DNA of 64,000 nt. Origin: Rhodospirillaceae bacterium. Lineage in GTDB: Bacteria > Pseudomonadota > Alphaproteobacteria > Dongiales > Dongiaceae. The DNA lies in assembly GCA_016712715.1 (NCBI GenBank), contig JADJQM010000002.1, forward strand, positions 1,054,001 through 1,118,000, in the 5' to 3' direction. The notes below the pieces were generated by a model. The model did no database searches, had not been told where the DNA came from, and saw only the letters and a list, made by a program, of their open reading frames with translations. Every line of letters begins with the position of its first letter. The first letter of the stretch is position 1. The position numbers were made by a program, and so were the translations under genes. Shown here piece after piece: positions 7,675-16,318 of this stretch.

Positions 7675-10600
7675 ATGCATCTCCTCGCCGCCAAACCCGG
7701 AACCATCAGTGACGGCGGCGAGGCCGTCGATCTCGGCCAGTCACCGGCCGAGATCGTGGTGCTGAGTGCGGCGGATACGGAATTGGCAGCCCTCGCCGCG
7801 GCGCATGCGGCCCTGCCCGAACCCAAGCCGACTTTGCGCCTCGTCAATCTGCTGCAGCTGCAGCACAACATGTCGGTCGATCTCTATCTCGACCAGGTGA
7901 TTGCCGATCCCCGGTCGCCCGCCAGGCTGGTGATCCTGCGTCTCATCGGCGGTGAGCGCTATTGGCCCTATGGCGTGGAACAATTGGCCGCCATCACTGC
8001 TACGCATCACATCCAGTTTGCCTGTCTCTCGGGTGACGACCAGCCGGACAGCGAATTGTCGCGTCGCTCAAACATTGATGACGAGGCAGCGCACCGCCTG
8101 TGGCAGTTCCAGGTCCATGGGGGCCGGAGCAATGCGGAAGAATTTCTGAACTATGCCGCGAGCCTCATCGGCTATGACACGGTCTGGCAGGAACCGCGGC
8201 CCTTGCTGCGCGCCGGCCTCTATTGGCCGGGCGCCTCGGTGCTCAGCCTCACCGATCTCGCGCCGCATTGGCAGGAAGGCGCACCGGTCGCCGGCATCGT
8301 GTTCTACCGCGCCCTCCTGCAGGCAGGCACGCTGGCGCCGATCGATGCGCTGATCATGGCGCTCGCTGCGCGCGGCCTCAACCCGATGCCGATCTTCGTC
8401 AACTCGCTGAAGGAAGCCGTGGCGGCCGACCTCATCCGCTCGCTCTATGCCGAGACGTCGCCGGACATCACCCTCAATTGCACCGGCTTTGCGATCTCGC
8501 AGCCGGGTGCGGTGAACTTCTCGACACCGTTCGACGGCGCCGATCATCCCGTGCTGCAGGTCATGCTGTCGAGCGAGAGCGAGGCGCAATGGCAGACCAG
8601 CCTGCGCGGCCTATCTCCGCGCGATCTTGCCATGCAGGTGGCACTGCCGGAACTGGATGGCCGCATCATCACCCGCGCCATCTCCTGGAAATCCGCCGCG
8701 CGCTATGACGAGGCGACCCAATGCACCATCGTGGCGCCGCAGCCGGTCGAAGACCGCGTGGCCTTCACCTGTGACTTGGCCGCTAATTGGGTAAAGCTGC
8801 GGCGGACAACAGCGCCCGACCGGCATGTGGCGCTGATCCTTGCCAACTACCCCAACCGTGATGGCCGCATCGGCAATGGCGTCGGCCTCGACACGCCGGC
8901 CGGCACGATCGAGGTTTTGCGCGCGATGAAGGGCGCCGGCTACGGGGTTGCAGATATTCCGCAGGATGGCGAGCAGTTGATGAACCGGCTGCTGGCGCGG
9001 CCCGCCGGCGCCTTCCGTCTCACGGGTGCCGACTACGCCGCCTTCTTCAGCACCCTGCCGGCCGCGATGCAGGCGGCAGTCATCACGCGCTGGGGTGCGC
9101 CGAAGGATGACCTGCTCTACAAAGATGGTGCCTTCGACCTGCCGCTGATGTCATTGGGCCAGGTGGTGATCGGCATCCAGCCGGCACGCGGCTACAACGT
9201 CGATCCGACGACCAGCTATCACGATCCCGATCTCGTCCCGCCCCATGGCTATTTCGCCTTCTATGCGTATCTCAGGCGGCAGTTCGGCGCCCATGTGATC
9301 GTGCATATGGGCAAGCATGGCAATCTCGAATGGCTGCCGGGCAAATCCCTGGCCCTCTCCGCCGATTGTTATCCGGAGGCGATCTTCGGTCCCCTGCCGC
9401 ATCTCTATCCCTTCATCGTCAATGATCCGGGCGAAGGCGCCCAGGCCAAGCGCCGCGCTCAGGCTGTCATCATCGATCACATGACACCGCCGCTGACGCG
9501 CGCCGAAAGTTATGGCCCGCTGCGCGACCTCGAACGATTGGTCGATGAATATTTCGAGGAGAGCCAGGTCGACCCCCGGCGCTGCCTCGATCTCAAGCGC
9601 CAGATTCTCGACCTCGCCATATCCAGCGGCTTGGCCGCCGATTGCGGCGTGCTGCCGACGGATGATACCGATGCGGCCCTCGCCAAGCTCGACAACCATC
9701 TCTGCGAGTTGAAAGAAGCGCAGATCCGCGACGGACTGCACATCTTCGGGAAGGCGCCGGAAGGTGCCATGCTCGATGAATTGCTGGTGGCCCTCACACG
9801 CCTGCCGCGCGGCAAGGGCGATGGCCGCAGCCAATCGCTCATTCGCGCGCTGGCCGCCGACCTTGATCTCGGCCTCGATTTCGATCCGCTGAACACGAAG
9901 CTGGGGGATCCCTGGCGCGGCCCCAAGCCAGCCGCCCTGCAGAAGGTCAGCGACGATGCTTGGCGCCTGGCGGGCGACACGGTCGAGCGGTTGGAGATTC
10001 TGGCGCTGGGTCTTGTCTCCGGCACCCACGAGATCACCGCCGATTGGCCGCGTACCCGCGACGTGCTCGGCTTCATCGATGAAGATCTGCGCCCCCGCGT
10101 CGCCGGCTGCGGCCCGGCCGAGATCAGCGCCATCCTGCGCGGCCTCGACGGACGCTTCATCGCCCCCGGCCCCTCCGGCGCGCCGACGCGCGGCCGCCTC
10201 GATGTGCTGCCCACGGGGCGCAACTTCTATTCGGTCGACACGCGCTCAGTGCCGACGCCGACCGCCTGGGCGCTGGGCTGGCAATCGGCGCTCCTGGTGC
10301 TCGACCGTCACCGCCAGGAACATGGCGCCTGGCCGAAGGCCATCGTGCTCTCCGCCTGGGGCACGGCCAACATGCGCACCGGTGGTGATGATATCGCCCA
10401 GGCCCTGGCGCTCATGGGCGTCAAGCCGACCTGGGATCCCGGCGGATCGGGCCGCATCGCCGGATTCGAAATTCTGCCGCTCTCTGTGCTCGACCGCCCG
10501 CGCGTCGACGTGACCCTGCGGGTCTCCGGCTTCTTCCGCGATGCTTTTCCGGCACAGATCGACCTTTTCGATTCAGCGGCGCGCGATGTGGCAGCGCTCG

Positions 10601-11412
10601 ATGAGCCGGACCATCTCAATCCCCTGGCGGCGCGCGTGCGCGGCGAACGCCAATCCCTGATGGCCGACGGCATGTCGGATGTCGATGCGACCCGCCGTGC
10701 CGGCTACCGGGTGTTCGGCTCGAAGCCAGGCGCCTATGGTGCGGGTCTGCAATCGCTCATCGACGAAAAGGGCTGGACCGAGACCGGCGATCTCGCGCGG
10801 GCCTATCTTGCCTGGGGCGGTTACGCCTATGGACAAGGGTCGAGCGGCGAAGCGCAGCAGCAGTTGTTTGCGCAGCGCCTGACGGGTGTCGAGGCGGTCC
10901 TGCATAACCAGGACAATGCCGAACACGACCTTCTCGACAGCGACAATTACTACCAGTTCGAAGGTGGCCTGGCCGCGACCATCAAGCATTTGACCGGCAA
11001 GCGCGCCGTCGTCTGGCACAACGACCATTCGCGGCCGGAGGCGCCCAAAATCCGCGCCCTCGACGAAGAAATCGCACGCATCGTGCGTGCCCGCGTCGTC
11101 AATCCGAAATGGATCAGCGGCATCATGCGCCACGGCTACAAAGGCGGCTTCGAACTCGCCGCCACGGTCGATTACCTCTTCGCCTTCGCGGCCACGGCGG
11201 ATTGCGTGGCGGATCATCATTTCGACGCGGTCTTCGACGCCTATCTGGTCGATGACGAGGTCCGCGCCTTTCTCGAACGGCACAATCCGGCGGCGCTCAA
11301 GGACATTGCCGACCGGCTGCTGGAAGCGCAGACGCGCGGCCTCTGGCAGGCAAAATCAAACTCGGCCTGGCTGCGCCTGCATGCCTGGGCGACAGGGAGC
11401 GAAGCAGCATGA
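7675..11412 (+). CDS. cobN: aerobic cobaltochelatase subunit CobN
   Basis: A 1245-residue protein of the CobN / magnesium-chelatase H family and the largest gene in the window. With CobS and CobT it inserts Co2+ into hydrogenobyrinic acid a,c-diamide using ATP. Family blocks are clear: ILANYPNRDGRIGNGVGLDT near residue 390, HMGKHGNLEWLPGK near residue 545 and SAWGTANMRTGGDDIAQAL near residue 895. Presence of CobN points to the late-cobalt (aerobic) pathway. Its stop overlaps the cobO start by 4 bases. cobS and cobT are not in the window. Confidence 0.97.
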   Translation: MHLLAAKPGTISDGGEAVDLGQSPAEIVVLSAADTELAALAAAHAALPEPKPTLRLVNLLQLQHNMSVDLYLDQVIADPRSPARLVILRLIGGERYWPYGVEQLAAITATHHIQFACLSGDDQPDSELSRRSNIDDEAAHRLWQFQVHGGRSNAEEFLNYAASLIGYDTVWQEPRPLLRAGLYWPGASVLSLTDLAPHWQEGAPVAGIVFYRALLQAGTLAPIDALIMALAARGLNPMPIFVNSLKEAVAADLIRSLYAETSPDITLNCTGFAISQPGAVNFSTPFDGADHPVLQVMLSSESEAQWQTSLRGLSPRDLAMQVALPELDGRIITRAISWKSAARYDEATQCTIVAPQPVEDRVAFTCDLAANWVKLRRTTAPDRHVALILANYPNRDGRIGNGVGLDTPAGTIEVLRAMKGAGYGVADIPQDGEQLMNRLLARPAGAFRLTGADYAAFFSTLPAAMQAAVITRWGAPKDDLLYKDGAFDLPLMSLGQVVIGIQPARGYNVDPTTSYHDPDLVPPHGYFAFYAYLRRQFGAHVIVHMGKHGNLEWLPGKSLALSADCYPEAIFGPLPHLYPFIVNDPGEGAQAKRRAQAVIIDHMTPPLTRAESYGPLRDLERLVDEYFEESQVDPRRCLDLKRQILDLAISSGLAADCGVLPTDDTDAALAKLDNHLCELKEAQIRDGLHIFGKAPEGAMLDELLVALTRLPRGKGDGRSQSLIRALAADLDLGLDFDPLNTKLGDPWRGPKPAALQKVSDDAWRLAGDTVERLEILALGLVSGTHEITADWPRTRDVLGFIDEDLRPRVAGCGPAEISAILRGLDGRFIAPGPSGAPTRGRLDVLPTGRNFYSVDTRSVPTPTAWALGWQSALLVLDRHRQEHGAWPKAIVLSAWGTANMRTGGDDIAQALALMGVKPTWDPGGSGRIAGFEILPLSVLDRPRVDVTLRVSGFFRDAFPAQIDLFDSAARDVAALDEPDHLNPLAARVRGERQSLMADGMSDVDATRRAGYRVFGSKPGAYGAGLQSLIDEKGWTETGDLARAYLAWGGYAYGQGSSGEAQQQLFAQRLTGVEAVLHNQDNAEHDLLDSDNYYQFEGGLAATIKHLTGKRAVVWHNDHSRPEAPKIRALDEEIARIVRARVVNPKWISGIMRHGYKGGFELAATVDYLFAFAATADCVADHHFDAVFDAYLVDDEVRAFLERHNPAALKDIADRLLEAQTRGLWQAKSNSAWLRLHAWATGSEAA

Positions 11413-12023
11413 CCGAGCAACTCGACAGCGACCACCAGCGCGCCAATGAAAAGGCTGCCCGCCGCAAGGAAGCCCGCGACCGCATGATGGCGGAGAAGAC
11501 CCGCGAGAAGGGCCTCATCATCGTCAACACCGGCAAGGGCAAGGGCAAGTCCACGGCCGCCTTCGGCATGGTCATGCGCTGCATCGGCCACGGCATGAAG
11601 GTGGGCGTCATCCAGTTCATCAAGGGGAAATGGGATACCGGCGAACGCACGGTGCTCGAGCGCTTCCCCGACCAGATCGAGATCAAGGCGCTGGGCGAAG
11701 GCTTCACCTGGGAAACCCAGGACCGCGCCCGCGACATCGCCTTCGCCCGCGCCGCCTGGGATGAAGGCAAGCGCATGATGCTTGATCCCAGCTTCCAGTT
11801 CGTGCTGATGGACGAGATCAACATCGCGCTGCGCTACGACTATCTCCCGGTCGAGGAAGTGGTCGAGTTCCTGAAGAACAAGCGCCCCGACCTCCATGTC
11901 TGCGTCACCGGCCGCAACGCCAAGGACGAAATCATCGCCATCGCCGATCTGGTGACCGAGATGGAAATGATCAAGCACCCGTTCCGCGACGGCGTGAAGG
12001 CGCAAGCGGGGATCGAGTTCTGA
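11409..12023 (+). CDS. cobO: cob(I)yrinic acid a,c-diamide adenosyltransferase
   Basis: A 204-residue CobO/BtuR-type enzyme. It transfers the 5'-deoxyadenosyl group of ATP to the reduced corrinoid cobalt. The P-loop VNTGKGKGKSTAAFGM lies near residue 39, and the FVLMDEINIALRYDYL block near residue 135 holds the Walker-B-like acidic residues. The first 35 residues are charged and helical, as usual for CobO. It is coupled to cobN by an ATGA overlap. About 200 bases with an inverted pair of repeats separate it from cobQ. Confidence 0.96.
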   Translation: MTEQLDSDHQRANEKAARRKEARDRMMAEKTREKGLIIVNTGKGKGKSTAAFGMVMRCIGHGMKVGVIQFIKGKWDTGERTVLERFPDQIEIKALGEGFTWETQDRARDIAFARAAWDEGKRMMLDPSFQFVLMDEINIALRYDYLPVEEVVEFLKNKRPDLHVCVTGRNAKDEIIAIADLVTEMEMIKHPFRDGVKAQAGIEF

Positions 12024-12051
12024 GGGCGGTGAGCGTTGTGCAGTCGATAGA

Positions 12052-12192
12052 CCCCCTGACCCTGACCCTCTCCCGCGAGGGGAGAGGGGATGAGATCGCG
12101 TTGGCAGTAATGCGCCAGTTCCAACTAGTTCGATATTGCCGAGCGCGCACCAAGCCCCTCTCCCCTCGCGGGAGAGGGGTTGGGGTGAGGGG
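12052..12192. repeat. inverted pair of REP-like palindromic elements
   Basis: Two G+C-rich palindromic units lie head to head between cobO and cobQ. The left copy (about 12052-12090) contains CCTCTCCCGCGAGGGGAGAG. The right copy (about 12152-12192) contains the same block in reverse complement. Each unit is itself a hairpin, so the whole stretch can fold as nested stem-loops. A related unit lies at 46477-46520. Such elements are usually mobilised in trans by RAYT-type transposases; none is present here. Confidence 0.8.
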
Positions 12193-12225
12193 GGCCGACA
12201 AGCTCGCTCCCATCGTGCGCGCCCC

Positions 12226-13689
12226 ATGAAAACACCCACCATCATGTTCCAGGGGACCGGCTCCGACGTCGGCAAATCGATGATCGTCGCGGGCCTCGCG
12301 CGCGCCTTCACGAATCGCGGCCTCAGGGTGCGGCCGTTCAAGCCGCAGAACATGTCGAACAACGCCGCCGTCACCGCCGATGGCGGCGAGATCGGCCGCG
12401 CCCAGGCGCTGCAGGCGCGCGCCGCGCGGGTGGCAAGCTCGGTGCACATGAACCCGGTGCTCCTCAAACCGCAGAGTGATGTCGGCTCCCAGGTCATCGT
12501 GCAGGGCAGGATCTTCGGCAATGCCAAGGCCGCGGATTATCACCGGCTGAAGCCGCAATTGCTGCAAGCGGTCCTCGACAGTTACCAGCATCTGGCTGCT
12601 GAGGCCGATCTGGTCCTGGTCGAGGGTGCTGGCTCGCCGGCTGAAATCAATCTCCGCGCTGGCGACATCGCCAATATGGGCTTTGCCGAGGCTGCCGATA
12701 TTCCGGTGGTGCTGGTGGGCGACATCGACCGCGGTGGCGTCATCGCCAGCATCGTCGGCACCCTGCAATTGCTGGCGCCGGCGGAAGCCGCGCGCATCAA
12801 AGGCTTTCTCATCAACAAATTCCGCGGCGATCCAGCACTCTTTGCCGACGGCATGAAACTGATAGGAGAGAAGACGGGTCTTGCCGCACTCGGCCTCGTG
12901 CCGTGGTTCAAGGGCGCCGACCGCCTCCCGCCGGAAGACGCCGTGGCCCTCGACAGCTACCGCGCCAACACAGCGGCACAGATCAAGATTGTCGTGCCGC
13001 AACTCCCGCGCATCTCGAATTTCGATGATCTCGACCCCTTGCGCGCCGAACCCGATGTCAGCGTCGAACTGGTGCGCCCCGGCCGCGCCTTGCCCGGTGA
13101 CGCCGATCTCATCCTGCTGCCGGGCTCGAAGGCCACCATCGCCGATCTCCGCGCGCTCTATGACACCGGCTGGGATATCGATATCCGCGCCCATCACCGC
13201 CGCGGCGGTGCGATCCTCGGCCTATGCGGCGGCTATCAGATGCTGGGCAAGCGCGTCGAGGATCCTGGCGGCATCGAAGGGCCCAAGGGCGGCATCGACG
13301 GTCTGGGCCTCCTCGATATCGTGACGACGTTGACCGCCGACAAATCTCTCATTGAGGTGCGCGCCCGCGCGTTCGGTCAAGATGTCCATGGCTATGAAAT
13401 GCATGTCGGTGTCAGCGATGGCGCTGATTGCGCCCGGCCGTTTCTCACCATCGGCAACCGCCCGGACGGCGCGGTTTCAGTGGATGAACGCGTCATGGGC
13501 TGCTACGTCCACGGTCTTTTCGCCGCAGATACTTTTCGCCACGCCTTTCTTTCTCGCCTGCGTCCGCGCCCTGAAACAGGCATCGCCTATGAGCTGGGCG
13601 TTGAACAGGCACTCGACGATCTGGCGGCGCATCTGGAGCGCCATGCCGATCTGGATGCCATGCTGGCGATCGCTCGGTCAGGCAACTAG
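12226..13689 (+). CDS. cobQ: cobyric acid synthase
   Basis: A 487-residue glutamine-dependent amidotransferase. It amidates positions b, d, e and g of adenosylcobyrinic acid a,c-diamide. The N-terminal synthetase domain starts with IMFQGTGSDVGKSMIVAGLA. The C-terminal class I-like glutaminase domain holds the nucleophile Cys in GGAILGLCGGYQMLGK near residue 335, with a C-terminal GCYVHGLF His. The ATG at 12226 gives the usual N-terminus; the upstream open frame is only repeat DNA. The gene converges on cobD with a 12-base overlap. Confidence 0.96.
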   Translation: MKTPTIMFQGTGSDVGKSMIVAGLARAFTNRGLRVRPFKPQNMSNNAAVTADGGEIGRAQALQARAARVASSVHMNPVLLKPQSDVGSQVIVQGRIFGNAKAADYHRLKPQLLQAVLDSYQHLAAEADLVLVEGAGSPAEINLRAGDIANMGFAEAADIPVVLVGDIDRGGVIASIVGTLQLLAPAEAARIKGFLINKFRGDPALFADGMKLIGEKTGLAALGLVPWFKGADRLPPEDAVALDSYRANTAAQIKIVVPQLPRISNFDDLDPLRAEPDVSVELVRPGRALPGDADLILLPGSKATIADLRALYDTGWDIDIRAHHRRGGAILGLCGGYQMLGKRVEDPGGIEGPKGGIDGLGLLDIVTTLTADKSLIEVRARAFGQDVHGYEMHVGVSDGADCARPFLTIGNRPDGAVSVDERVMGCYVHGLFAADTFRHAFLSRLRPRPETGIAYELGVEQALDDLAAHLERHADLDAMLAIARSGN

Positions 13690-14652
13690 CGCTACCACCA
13701 ACACACCCAACCCCAGCACCGCACAAGCCCGCCAATAGAGCCGCAGCGACTGCCGGATGTCGGCCGCGGTCAATTGCCAGCGCCCGCCATCATTCATCCA
13801 GGGGTCCGACACCAGCCGGCCGTGATAGCTGCGCGGCCCGGCGATGGCAAAGCCCAGCGCACCCGCCATCGCCGCTTCCGGCCAGCCGGCATTGGGCGAT
13901 TTATGGCGCTTGGCATCGCGCCGGACAGCGCGGATCGCAGCCGCCGGGTTGGCGCCGCGCAGGACCACGGCGGCCACGATCAGCAACACCGCCGACAAGC
14001 GCGAGGCCGGCAGGTTCACCACATCGTCCAGCCGCGCCGCCGCCCGGCCGAAGTCGAGATGCCGCGGCGTCTTGTGGCCGATCATGCTGTCCATCGTGTT
14101 GATGACCTTGTAGGCGAGCATACCGGGCAGTCCCAGGACCAGCCCCCAGAAGATCGGTGCCACGATCCCATCGGAGAAATTCTCGGCCAGGCTCTCGATG
14201 GCGGCGCGGGCGACACCGCCTTCGTCGAGCGCCTCCGGATCGCGCCCGACGATGCGGGCGACGGCAATGCGCCCGCCCTCCAGTCCCGAGAGCTCCATGG
14301 CCTTGGCGACGTCGGCCACATGGTGATAGAGGCTCTGCTGGGCGATGAGCGTTGACATGATCAGGCCCAGCCACAGCGGGCCGAGGGGCAGCGACAGCAG
14401 CGCCGCCTGGATCGCCCAGCCAAGGCCCAATGCCAGACCCGTCAGCGCAAGGGTGACGGCGAGGCCACGCGCCTTGCGTCGCGCGGCCGGATCGCTCTCC
14501 CGGTTGAACCGGCGGTCGGCCCATGCGATGACAGCACCGATGGCGACGATCGGATGTGGCAGCCGGCGATAGAACCAGGCCGGCTCGCCCAAGAGGGCGT
14601 CGGCCAGGACGGCGATGAGGAGGGCTGCAGGATGAAGGAATTGGTCGAACAT
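13678..14652 (-). CDS. cobD: adenosylcobinamide-phosphate synthase, CbiB/CobD type
   Basis: A 324-residue polytopic membrane protein. It attaches the aminopropanol arm to cobyric acid. Recognisable blocks are the N-terminal ALLGEPAWFYRRLPHPIVAIG, ESLAENFSDGIVAPIFW near residue 160 (the conserved family core) and YKVINTMDSMIGHK near residue 187. The last residues form a hydrophobic anchor. It lies on the strand opposite to cobQ and the following GFA-cobE-cobM genes, so it has its own promoter. Confidence 0.95.
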   Translation of the reverse strand: MFDQFLHPAALLIAVLADALLGEPAWFYRRLPHPIVAIGAVIAWADRRFNRESDPAARRKARGLAVTLALTGLALGLGWAIQAALLSLPLGPLWLGLIMSTLIAQQSLYHHVADVAKAMELSGLEGGRIAVARIVGRDPEALDEGGVARAAIESLAENFSDGIVAPIFWGLVLGLPGMLAYKVINTMDSMIGHKTPRHLDFGRAAARLDDVVNLPASRLSAVLLIVAAVVLRGANPAAAIRAVRRDAKRHKSPNAGWPEAAMAGALGFAIAGPRSYHGRLVSDPWMNDGGRWQLTAADIRQSLRLYWRACAVLGLGVLVVALVA

Positions 14653-14744
14653 CAGATCGCGATCCTGCCGATTGCCGCGCGAACGTCAAGCGTGCCGGCG
14701 CCGCCGATGCTCGAATTCGCGCCACTGCCAGGGGAGAGATCGCG

Positions 14745-15140
14745 ATGACCCGGCATGAAGGGGGCTGCTTGTGCGGTGCGGTCCGGTTCGAAGCCTTGGG
14801 GACACCCCGCTCGGTCTTTCATTGCCATTGCTTTTCCTGCCGCCGGCAGACGGGGGCGGCGGTGGCGAGTTTCGCGGCCTTCCAGGTCAGCGGCACGTTC
14901 CGCTGGACCAAGGCCGAGCCCGCCGCCTATGCATCGTCCCCCGGCGTCATCCGGAAGTTCTGCGCCCATTGCGGCACGCCGCTCAGCTACCAGGCCGAGA
15001 AGTATGTCGACGAGATTCACCTCAGCATTGGGTGCTTCGAGCCCGCCGGCGATCTGATCTCCGTCGCGCATTGGCATGTGGAGGAGAAGCTTCCCTGGTT
15101 CGAGACGGCGGATGATCTGCCGCGCCATCACGGCGAATAG
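14745..15140 (+). CDS. GFA-family zinc protein inside the cobalamin cluster
   Basis: A 131-residue protein of the GFA / CENP-V fold. Paired zinc-binding cysteines are visible: GGCLCGAVRF at the N-terminus, CHCFSCRR near residue 30, and KFCAHCGTPL near residue 75. The family includes glutathione-dependent formaldehyde-activating enzyme and many uncharacterised proteins. GGGGAGAG lies 7 bases before the ATG. cobE starts only 9 bases after its stop, so it is probably the first gene of GFA-cobE-cobM-MFS. No function in corrinoid synthesis is known for it; the placement is unusual. Confidence 0.88.
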   Translation: MTRHEGGCLCGAVRFEALGTPRSVFHCHCFSCRRQTGAAVASFAAFQVSGTFRWTKAEPAAYASSPGVIRKFCAHCGTPLSYQAEKYVDEIHLSIGCFEPAGDLISVAHWHVEEKLPWFETADDLPRHHGE

Positions 15141-15149
15141 GCACATCAG

Positions 15150-15548
15150 ATGGCGGCCACGCATTTTCTGGGTATCGGCCATGAGACCCGTGCAGATCCG
15201 GCAGCGGCCATGGCACTGGTGCAGGATTGCTGCCGGCAAGTCGGACTGACGCCCGGCGAGATCGCACTGATTGCCTCGCTCGAGTCGAAGGCGGCAGACG
15301 ACATCATTGCCGGCCTCGCGCGGCATTTCGGCTGGGCGGTGCAATACTTCAGCGCGGCCACCCTTGAGGCCGAGACGCCAAGACTGCTCAACCCGTCCGA
15401 TGCGGTCTTCCGGGCTGTCGGCTGCCATGGGGTTGCCGAAGCCGCCGCCTTGGCCGCCGGTGGACCAGAGGCCATCCTTCTTCTGCCCAAGATTAACGGT
15501 GACGGTGTCACCTGCGCCATTGCCCGGCGCCTCGACCATGGGCGATAA
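15150..15548 (+). CDS. cobE: cobalamin biosynthesis protein CobE (CbiG C-terminal type)
   Basis: A 132-residue protein matching the CobE/CbiG C-terminal domain: FLGIGHETRADP at the N-terminus, IASLESKAADD near residue 42 and LPKINGDGVTCAIARR near the C-terminus. Its biochemical role in the aerobic pathway is not settled; CbiG in the anaerobic pathway opens the precorrin lactone. It is placed 6 bases before cobM, a frequent partner. Confidence 0.88.
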   Translation: MAATHFLGIGHETRADPAAAMALVQDCCRQVGLTPGEIALIASLESKAADDIIAGLARHFGWAVQYFSAATLEAETPRLLNPSDAVFRAVGCHGVAEAAALAAGGPEAILLLPKINGDGVTCAIARRLDHGR

Positions 15549-15554
15549 AGGGCC

Positions 15555-16313
15555 ATGAGCATCGTTCATTTCATCGGCGCCGGCCCAGGCGACCCGGACC
15601 TCATCACCGTCAAGGGAAAGCGCCTCATCGAGCAGGCGCCGGTGGTGCTGTATGCCGGATCGCTCGTGCCCCAGGCCATCGTTGCTCTGGCGCGGAGCGA
15701 TGCCCGCGTGATCGATACCGCCCCCCTGCATCTCGACGAGATCATCGCCGAGATGAGCCGCGCCCATGAAGCTGATCACGACGTGGCGCGGGTTCATTCC
15801 GGCGACCCCTCGATCTATGGTGCGATTGGTGAGCAGATGCGCAGGCTGGATGCACTGGGCATCCCCTATGATGTCATTCCCGGCGTCCCCGCCTTCGCCG
15901 CTGCCGCCGCCTTGCTGAAGACGGAGCTGACCCTGCCCGGCATCAGCCAAAGCATTGTCATCACCCGCGTGCAGGGCGCGTCTTCGCCGATGCCACCGCG
16001 TGAGGATTTGGCGACCCTCGGTGCCGCTGGCGCCACGCTGGCGCTGCATCTCTCCGTCAAAAGCATGGCCAAGGTGGTGCGCGAGCTCACGCCGCATTAC
16101 GGTGCCGACTGTCCGGTGGTGGTTGTCTATCGCGCTTCCTGGCCTGACGAAGCCGTGCTCCGCGGGACGCTCAGCGACATCGAAGGCAAGCTTGTCGGCA
16201 CAGACATCGCTCGCACGGCGCTTATCATGGTCGGTCGTGTCTTCGGTGGCGGCACGTTCAACGACAGCCAGCTCTACAACGCCAGTCACCAGCATCTGCA
16301 CCGGCCGGCCTGA
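15555..16313 (+). CDS. cobM: precorrin-4 C11-methyltransferase
   Basis: A 252-residue SAM-dependent corrin methyltransferase (CobM/CbiF). It methylates C-11 of precorrin-4. The family start VHFIGAGPGDPDLITVKG is present, followed by VLYAGSLVPQ, HSGDPSIYGAIGEQ near residue 85 and VIPGVPAFAAAAA near residue 105. The SLVP and DPSIYG blocks fit CobM better than CobI, CobJ or CobA. It is tightly spaced with cobE upstream and an MFS gene 5 bases downstream. Confidence 0.95.
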   Translation: MSIVHFIGAGPGDPDLITVKGKRLIEQAPVVLYAGSLVPQAIVALARSDARVIDTAPLHLDEIIAEMSRAHEADHDVARVHSGDPSIYGAIGEQMRRLDALGIPYDVIPGVPAFAAAAALLKTELTLPGISQSIVITRVQGASSPMPPREDLATLGAAGATLALHLSVKSMAKVVRELTPHYGADCPVVVVYRASWPDEAVLRGTLSDIEGKLVGTDIARTALIMVGRVFGGGTFNDSQLYNASHQHLHRPA

Positions 16314-16318
16314 CGCCG

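Noticed and set aside
6580..7680. 366-codon open frame on the minus strand
   Set aside because: Antisense of cobW; the residues show the low-complexity pattern of a shadow frame and no family blocks.
14652..16301. 549-codon open frame on the minus strand
   Set aside because: It is the antisense of the GFA, cobE and cobM genes, whose family motifs are clear; long antisense frames are expected in G+C-rich DNA.
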